From Acidobacteriota bacterium (lineage in GTDB: Bacteria; Acidobacteriota; Blastocatellia; Pyrinomonadales; Pyrinomonadaceae): a stretch of DNA of 20,372 nt. Of this stretch, positions 7,492-11,960 are shown in pieces. The position numbers and the translations under genes are program-made. Numbering within the stretch: the stretch's first letter is position 1; every line of letters begins with the position of its first letter. The notes under the pieces were generated by a model. That model did not search any database, was not told the DNA's origin, and saw only the letters and a program-made list of their open reading frames with translations. The stretch is taken from positions 2,436-22,807 of the forward strand of contig QHXH01000256.1 in NCBI GenBank assembly GCA_003222855.1. Reading direction: 5' to 3'.

Positions 7492-8484
7492 TTAGGTGTT
7501 GGCCTGCGCGGTCTTCTTCCAGCCGACGCGATATCGCGCGGTCAATGCAAGCCCCAGACTGGCCACCAGCAAACCCGCTTGCACGAACGGCCAAACGTAT
7601 GGAATCGAGGACAGCACGATCCAGAATGTGACGCCCAACAAAAGCATCACCGACTCGGACTGAAGTTGCGGCCATATCTTCCGCTGCAACCATCGCCCGG
7701 TGGTCGCGACGATCACCACCCGACCGAAAACAGTTGCGACCAGCGCGAGCAGCAGCGCCATTACGGAAATTGCGGCGCCAAAGATCGACGGTAACAGCCA
7801 CAAACTCCCCAGCACTCCCAAGGTTATGACAACAGATCCCATCAATCCAATTACCGCAACGCGCAAACTCGTCAATTGTAATCGAGTCACCGCGCGGCTG
7901 ATCGTGTTAGGCATGACGGCAGTCAATGCCAGCGCCACCACAAACCAGATTAAGATCGCCAACAGACGCGTGCCCAGGAAAACGGCTGAAAATTGTGGAT
8001 GCAGAACGCTGAAGGGATCGCGCATGATACGCCGCAATTGATCTTCATATCCGGCATACATGATCGTGACGCTCTTGGGATCGCGATCGGGCGCGGCCTT
8101 TCCGTGATGGTAAATTCCGCCCAGCACGATCACGTCTCCGCCTATTCGTGCTCCTTCGCGTTGAATCACCGATCCGCCAATCGCGGCCACGTCGCCATTA
8201 ACGGCGCCTTCGACAATCACATCGCCGCCAAAGGCGATCGCGCCCTCCTTGACGGTTCCGGTAATGCGAATCGATTCGCCCATACCGAAAACAGTTGTGT
8301 TCGTCACGCCGTCGATCACGCGCGCCTGGGGGTCGCCGGGGTGTTCTTCGTTTGCAGGTTGCGCGGTCGCAGCCATGACCAGAAACACCAGCGCAGCGAT
8401 CAGCGCGGCCATCCTTTTCAGGTGATGCGAAGCCGCAATAATGATTTGCGAGGTGGCCGGTGGCAGGACTTGAGTCGCGATCAT
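7492..8484 (-). CDS. Bactofilin-like beta-solenoid domain fused to a multi-span membrane domain
   Basis: The product is 330 residues. After a hydrophobic N-terminal segment (MAALIAALVFLVMAATAQ at 25-42, probably a signal peptide with a long n-region), residues about 55-125 form short repeats of the type G-x-V/I-x-G-D/A-V, as in ITGTVKEGAIAFGGDVIVEG and GDVAAIGGSVI. These are typical of polymer-forming (bactofilin-type) beta-solenoids. Residues about 168-317 hold four or five predicted membrane spans (FLGTRLLAILIWFVVALALT, VAVIGLMGSVVITLGVLGSL, VMALLLALVATVFGRVVIV, SVMLLLGVTFWIVLSSI, VQAGLLVASLGLALTA). The start at 8484 is 15 bp after the anti-sigma stop, with AGGAG overlapping that stop. The function is unknown; a place in an envelope-stress operon suggests a role at the inner membrane. 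Confidence 0.75.
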   Translation of the reverse strand: MIATQVLPPATSQIIIAASHHLKRMAALIAALVFLVMAATAQPANEEHPGDPQARVIDGVTNTTVFGMGESIRITGTVKEGAIAFGGDVIVEGAVNGDVAAIGGSVIQREGARIGGDVIVLGGIYHHGKAAPDRDPKSVTIMYAGYEDQLRRIMRDPFSVLHPQFSAVFLGTRLLAILIWFVVALALTAVMPNTISRAVTRLQLTSLRVAVIGLMGSVVITLGVLGSLWLLPSIFGAAISVMALLLALVATVFGRVVIVATTGRWLQRKIWPQLQSESVMLLLGVTFWIVLSSIPYVWPFVQAGLLVASLGLALTARYRVGWKKTAQANT

Positions 8485-8499
8485 TGAACGGGACGACTC

Positions 8500-9081
8500 C
8501 TATTCAATGATTTGCGCGCGGTGATAGTTAGCTATGAGCAGAGACAGGAAACAGATCGACAAGAGAAATGCGAGTACGAAAAAGAAACGGGAGCCCGCTT
8601 GCGCCAACAGGATCGCGCGGCCAATCACCCGAATCAACATGGCCGCGCTCGCTGCAACTTCTGAGGTTGCGTGCCACACAAGATCCACCAGGACGCGCAT
8701 GGTTCTGAAGAACGACCGGAGCGGATCAAACACAATGGACCGAGTGGCGGCGCCCAGCAACCCAAACGACACCAATGCCAAGAGCGCGCAGAGTTGTACG
8801 GCGCGTCGCCGCTCACGACGATCCCGCATGCCTGTGAGATCGTTTTCAGCGTGAGCCGAAACGACGCGAGCGAAATTATTCGGCAGATGAAACGAGCGTG
8901 AATCGCTGAATGCCACGTCGAGCGTGCAAAGCAATTGGCGCTGGATTCGCAACTCTGTCGCGCATCCGGCACAGGCCCTCACATGCTGCTCGAATCTATC
9001 CAGGGCAATGCCGTCCAACTCGCCATCAAGATACGCGGCGACGTCTTCAGACTGACACGGGTTGTCGAAAGTATCTTCCAT
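8500..9081 (-). CDS. Zinc-finger (ZAS-type) anti-sigma factor with membrane spans
   Basis: The product is 193 residues starting at ATG 9081, 10 bp after the sigma stop. The longer open frame into the sigma gene is a shadow. The N-terminal domain (about 9-52) reads CQSEDVAAYLDGELD...H33-VRA-C37-AG-C40, the HxxxCxxC signature of zinc-associated anti-sigma domains (zf-HC2). The linker is basic (DRRERRRAVQ). Hydrophobic segments lie at about 95-113 (VQLCALLALVSFGLLGAATR), possibly 143-161, and 166-185 (RFFFVLAFLLSICFLSLLI), placing the zinc finger in the cytoplasm. It should bind and inhibit the sigma factor encoded just upstream. Multiple spans rather than one are somewhat unusual. Confidence 0.85.
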   Translation of the reverse strand: MEDTFDNPCQSEDVAAYLDGELDGIALDRFEQHVRACAGCATELRIQRQLLCTLDVAFSDSRSFHLPNNFARVVSAHAENDLTGMRDRRERRRAVQLCALLALVSFGLLGAATRSIVFDPLRSFFRTMRVLVDLVWHATSEVAASAAMLIRVIGRAILLAQAGSRFFFVLAFLLSICFLSLLIANYHRAQIIE

Positions 9082-9091
9082 AAGATCAAAA

Positions 9092-9694
9092 TCACGCCCT
9101 GTTGATTCCGCGCTGGACCAGCAGGTCGCGCATGGTCTCGCGCGCGCGAAACAAACGGTTCTTAACTGTGCCCAGCGGCAAACCGGTAACTTCGGCAATT
9201 TCGTCGTAGCTTAAATCGTGCGAGTGCCTGAGGATGATCAATTCGCGATATGACGCCTGCAAGAGTTGCACAACCGATTCAATTTCCGAGCGACGTTCTT
9301 TTCTTTCGCTTTCCTGTTCCGGCGTGAGCCGCCGGCTCTCAATCGCGACTTCGCGCCGCTCGCCTTCGACGCTGCCCGTCAGTGTCTGTTCGCGTACCGC
9401 ATGGCGCCGCAGGTGATCGATCGCGGCGTTATGGGCGATCTTGTAAATCCAGGTCGAGAATTTGAATTCAGATCGGTAGCGCGCAAGCGAGTTGTAAACT
9501 TTAATGAAAACTTCCTGAGTAAGATCGAGCGCAGCATCATAATCGCCAACCATGCGATAGACGTACGCGGCGATCGGCCGTTGATAACGCCGCACGAGCT
9601 CCTCGAACGACGCTTCGCGCCCGGCGACCGCAGTTTGCACCAGTTCACCGTCGCCGAGCTTTGTCACGTTAGCTAAAGAAATGGCTGCGCTCAT
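9092..9694 (-). CDS. RpoE-like ECF RNA polymerase sigma factor
   Basis: The product is 200 residues. Region 2 covers about 29-97 (SFEELVRRYQRPIAAYVYRM, DYDAALDLTQEVFIKVYNSL, FSTWIYKIAHNAAIDHLRR). Region 4 covers about 137-193 (LLQASYRELIILRHSHDLSY, GLPLGTVKNRLFRARETMRD). Between them is a charged linker (ERREVAIESRRLTPEQESE). GGA about 6 nt upstream of the ATG gives a weak ribosome binding site. It is followed at 10 bp by its zinc-finger anti-sigma factor and probably heads an operon running through the bactofilin-like gene to the second sigma. The 89-bp gap upstream holds the best ECF promoter match in the window, implying autoregulation. Confidence 0.92.
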   Translation of the reverse strand: MSAAISLANVTKLGDGELVQTAVAGREASFEELVRRYQRPIAAYVYRMVGDYDAALDLTQEVFIKVYNSLARYRSEFKFSTWIYKIAHNAAIDHLRRHAVREQTLTGSVEGERREVAIESRRLTPEQESERKERRSEIESVVQLLQASYRELIILRHSHDLSYDEIAEVTGLPLGTVKNRLFRARETMRDLLVQRGINRA

Positions 9695-9713
9695 ATTTCC
9701 GTTGCTCCGGTTC

Positions 9714-9740
9714 TACGTTCGGCGAAACTCGAAAGTTTCA
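9714..9740 (-). promoter_or_regulatory. ECF-type autoregulatory promoter overlapped by a short inverted repeat
   Basis: On the minus strand TGAAAC is followed by 17 nt and CGTA, ending 19 bp before the start codon. TGAAAC and CGTA are identical to the known B. subtilis sigmaW core hexamer and tetramer (consensus spacing 16). A perfect 6-bp inverted repeat, GAAACT-TTCG-AGTTTC (9724-9739), covers the -35 and the start of the spacer. Confidence 0.65.
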
Positions 9741-9783
9741 AGACGCCTCAGCTCAAATACTTGATCTGGACAATGACGGCTAA

Positions 9784-10665
9784 CTACCAGGCCAGACGCG
9801 CCAGGCCCGCGGGTGCGGCGATCGCATCGAACTTGAGGCTGTCCGCTGGCACAAGCAAACCCACATCGACTGCATTAAGGGGTTTGAGATTGACGCCCAG
9901 AGCGTCCTGCGCAATCTCGGCAACTCGCTTTTTGTCCAGTTGCTCCCCAATGACTAACAATCGATCAACCGCCGCTTCCGCCTGCGCGCCCGCCCGGTCG
10001 CGATAAAACAACAGAATCCGGTGAAGCTCATCATCGCATTCCGCCGGCTCGCAAAAAACTGATCGCACGACCAGCGGTCGATCGCCGCGCATCAGTACCG
10101 CCGTGAATCCCTCTTCATAAGCAGTCAATAATAGTCCGTCGCCGCGATTCCCATTTCGCAGCCACTGTTCTTCACCCGCGTGCCGCGGGAGAATTAAGCC
10201 CGTATGCCACCTCAGTGTGTGAAAAAGCGATTCGTATTCCGCGAGCACCTCCAGCCGACGCGAAACCCTCAGTTCCGAAAGCGGCGCGCCAAAACTGCGC
10301 TCGACCTTCCATTCAAACAGTTCTTCAGTTTCACGACGTGATGTGGCCGCGCCTTCGATCGTTACGATTGCCGATCGGGTTGCCGCTTCGGGAAGCGACG
10401 CTGAGAATTTACGCTGCCGCAGGAGTCCGGCGCTGGTCACCAGATCCTCGAGCGTTCTGGCGGCTTCAGTTTGATCGCTGATGTTGGTCCGATCGAAACC
10501 GGGTTTGATCAACTCTGCCGGCAGATTGACGGACGCGGCGCGTCTCACGACCCACCCGCCACGGGCGCGGTCCAACTGCACGACCGAGGCGCTGTTGCTC
10601 TCGATGCCGACAGCGGCCGGTGGAAAACGCGGTCTGACCAATTTATGGAGTGGGGTACGCGGCAT
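9784..10665 (-). CDS. PilM-like actin-fold pilus assembly protein, shorter than usual
   Basis: The product is 293 residues. The N-terminus after a short basic segment (AVGIESNSASVVQLDRARGG) matches the first beta-hairpin of PilM/GspL cytoplasmic ASKHA-fold proteins. Later parts also fit: LEDLVTSAGLLRQRKFSASLP (about 72-92), ETEELFEWKVERSFGAPLSEL (about 113-133), DGLLLTAYEEGFTAVLMRGDRPLVVRS, RLLVIGEQLDKKRV and the terminal glycine-containing helix (AAPAGLARLAW). Between SELRVSRR and LEVLAEYESLF the strand that normally links these blocks seems to be missing by a dozen or so residues, so the protein is shorter than typical PilM (about 340-350). PilM recruits PilN at the inner membrane, yet no pilN or pilO follows. 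The ribosome binding site is weak (AAAGA), preceded by an AT-rich heptad repeat. Last gene of the pilus cluster. Confidence 0.65.
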   Translation of the reverse strand: MPRTPLHKLVRPRFPPAAVGIESNSASVVQLDRARGGWVVRRAASVNLPAELIKPGFDRTNISDQTEAARTLEDLVTSAGLLRQRKFSASLPEAATRSAIVTIEGAATSRRETEELFEWKVERSFGAPLSELRVSRRLEVLAEYESLFHTLRWHTGLILPRHAGEEQWLRNGNRGDGLLLTAYEEGFTAVLMRGDRPLVVRSVFCEPAECDDELHRILLFYRDRAGAQAEAAVDRLLVIGEQLDKKRVAEIAQDALGVNLKPLNAVDVGLLVPADSLKFDAIAAPAGLARLAW

Positions 10666-10672
10666 TCTTTAA

Positions 10673-10750
10673 TTTGCGATTTTTGATTTTCGATTTTACT
10701 GTCGGCGCCGGCGAACGAGATCGAAAGTCAAAAATCCAAAATCGAAAATG
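10673..10750. repeat. Heptad-repeat inverted element between gspG-like and pilM-like genes
   Basis: The left arm is three 7-bp units (GATTTTT, GATTTTC, GATTTTA, from 10678). The right arm, read on the minus strand, is GATTTTG, GATTTTT, GACTTTC preceded by CATTTTC (10750-10725). The arms form an imperfect inverted repeat around a GC-rich centre (GGCGCCGGCG). It fills the 88-bp gap between the two genes almost completely. Confidence 0.7.
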
Positions 10751-10753
10751 CGG

Positions 10754-11236
10754 CTACCATTCGCTGTACGGAGTGCCTTCGGTAGAAACTTCGCTGGATG
10801 AGCTATGCACGTCAGTGACTCCAGTGCCGCCCTCGGTTGAATAGGGGTCGTCGCCGGTGACGATGTTCCAATCCTTATTATCGGTAATCGGATCTTTTGG
10901 TACTTCGCGCATATAGCCCGCGCTGATCAGATCATCGAGCGACTGTGGCAGCTTTCCCTTGTCGGCGGCATACTGATCGATGAGTTCGCGCATCTTGTGT
11001 AGATCATCCTTCAGGACGGTCTCGCGCGCATGCATGATCGTCTTGTGATATTGCGGCAAGGCAACGGCAGCCAGGATGATGATGATCGAGATCACGATCA
11101 TCAATTCGAGCAGGGTGAAGCCGAAATCAGTTAGCAGTGAGCGGCGCGCAGTGAGCAGATGCCCCTGCTCTTCGAACTGCTTACTGCTTGCTGCTTTCTG
11201 CTCACTGTTCTTACCAGTCACGATATTTCTCTCCAT
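10754..11236 (-). CDS. gspG: GspG-like major pseudopilin with unusually long leader
   Basis: The product is 160 residues. The prepilin signal is GFTLLELMIVISIIIILAAVAL, with the cleavage Gly at 39 and Glu at mature position 5, followed by the hydrophobic helix. The mature part fits the GspG family: a long N-terminal helix (ARETVLKDDLHKMRELIDQY), GKLPQSLDDLISAGYMREVPKDPITDNKDW and an acidic C-terminal segment ending in Trp (GTPYSEW). The leader is 39 residues, against fewer than about 10-15 usually, and is encoded by a 7-bp repeat array. There is no ATG, GTG or TTG in frame between codon 6 and the cleavage motif, so a shorter leader is not available from ordinary start codons. The start overlaps the previous gene by 26 bp. 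The symbol is by family only. Confidence 0.85.
   Translation of the reverse strand: MERNIVTGKNSEQKAASSKQFEEQGHLLTARRSLLTDFGFTLLELMIVISIIIILAAVALPQYHKTIMHARETVLKDDLHKMRELIDQYAADKGKLPQSLDDLISAGYMREVPKDPITDNKDWNIVTGDDPYSTEGGTGVTDVHSSSSEVSTEGTPYSEW
11128..11210. repeat. Heptad-repeat inverted element inside the gspG-like leader
   Basis: Plus-strand left block: CAGTTAG, CAGTGAG, then CAGTGAG, CAGATGC. Right block: CTGCTTA, CTGCTTG, CTGCTTT, CTGCTCA, CTGTTCT. CAGTGAGCAG (11149-11158) and CTGCTCACTG (11198-11207) form an exact 10-bp inverted repeat. The whole block lies within the codons for the prepilin leader. Confidence 0.75.
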
Positions 11237-11960
11237 TCAGCGCGACGCCAGTAGACTTTGAGTGGACGTCAAAAATATTCTCTCCGCCCCACGAAGTTGA
11301 GTCTGAAGGGTCGTAGCACGAACGAAAGTCCCAATCAGCTTTGCCGGTCATCGGATCGACGGGGATCCTTCGCAAATAAACTTTAATCTTCGGCTGTTGC
11401 GATTCCTCAGTCGCCGCTTGGGTCGCCGTAAAATTCATATTGCCTCGCCGCCCCAGGTTGCCCGCACTGATCGGCAGGACGTTCACGCCTTTTACCAGCG
11501 TATCCAGGTCCGGCGGAAACCGATCGGGATTGTCGGCGGTGAAAATCGTCTGGTCGGTGATCGCCACCCGCACTCGCGGATCAGCGAAAATGTTGGGCGC
11601 CCCGCCCTGTGGGTTCGGCCGACTACCTGATTGCTCCTGCTGTGCCGTCGTTTGCCCTTGTTGTTGATTGACTTGCATCTGCGCGCCCGCCACTGCTTCA
11701 CGATGAAACTGATCGATGGCTTCGCGCATCTCGCGCAGGGCTCCGCGGAGTTCCTGCTCCTTTTGTCGTTTGACCGAAACCTGTACCAGGGGGATAACGC
11801 CGAGCGTGAGAATTGCCAGCACCGAAACGGTAATCACTAATTCGATTAGTGAAAACCCATTCGTCTCAGAATGCAGAACGCACCCAGCGGCAGTCAGAAA
11901 ACACGGGGCGGTCTGCTGCTTTCTGTTTTCTGCTTTCTGCTTCGTGCGTTCTGACTTCAT
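11211..11960 (-). CDS. Second pseudopilin (type II secretion/type IV pilin-like)
   Basis: The product is 249 residues. The prepilin motif is GFSLIELVITVSVLAILTLGVIPL, with the cleavage Gly at 35 and Glu at +5. Next come a basic amphipathic helix (VKRQKEQELRGALREMREAI), a Gln-rich disordered stretch (about 98-122: MQVNQQQGQTTAQQEQSGSR) and a globular part (DRFPPDLDTLVKGVNV, LRRIPVDPMTGKADWDF). The C-terminus (FDVHSKSTGVALNGEKYRDW) parallels the gspG-like protein (TDVHSSSSEV...YSEW), showing the two are related. The ATG overlaps the secretin stop by one base (TAATG), so the genes are translationally coupled. The 35-residue leader is again encoded by a 7-bp repeat array. A minor pseudopilin role (GspH/I-like position) is possible but not shown. 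Confidence 0.8.
   Translation of the reverse strand: MKSERTKQKAENRKQQTAPCFLTAAGCVLHSETNGFSLIELVITVSVLAILTLGVIPLVQVSVKRQKEQELRGALREMREAIDQFHREAVAGAQMQVNQQQGQTTAQQEQSGSRPNPQGGAPNIFADPRVRVAITDQTIFTADNPDRFPPDLDTLVKGVNVLPISAGNLGRRGNMNFTATQAATEESQQPKIKVYLRRIPVDPMTGKADWDFRSCYDPSDSTSWGGENIFDVHSKSTGVALNGEKYRDW
11866..11953. repeat. Heptad-repeat inverted element inside the leader of the second pseudopilin
   Basis: The plus-strand right block reads CTGCTTT, CTGTTTT, CTGCTTT, CTGCTTC, GTGCGTT, CTGACTT. The left block is more degenerate. CAGAACGCAC (11874-11883) and GTGCGTTCTG (11944-11953) form an exact 10-bp inverted repeat. The element starts seven bases inside the start codon and ends just before the cleavage motif. 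Confidence 0.7.

Noticed and set aside
7463..7801. N-terminal extension of the second ECF sigma frame
   Set aside because: It lies inside the bactofilin-like gene in another frame, is Arg/Ala-rich without structure, and a GTG at 7462 directly before region 2 gives normal ECF length.
11128..11210. CRISPR array
   Set aside because: The repeats are 7 bp with no spacers and are arranged as inverted arms, unlike CRISPR repeats of 23-47 bp with unique spacers.
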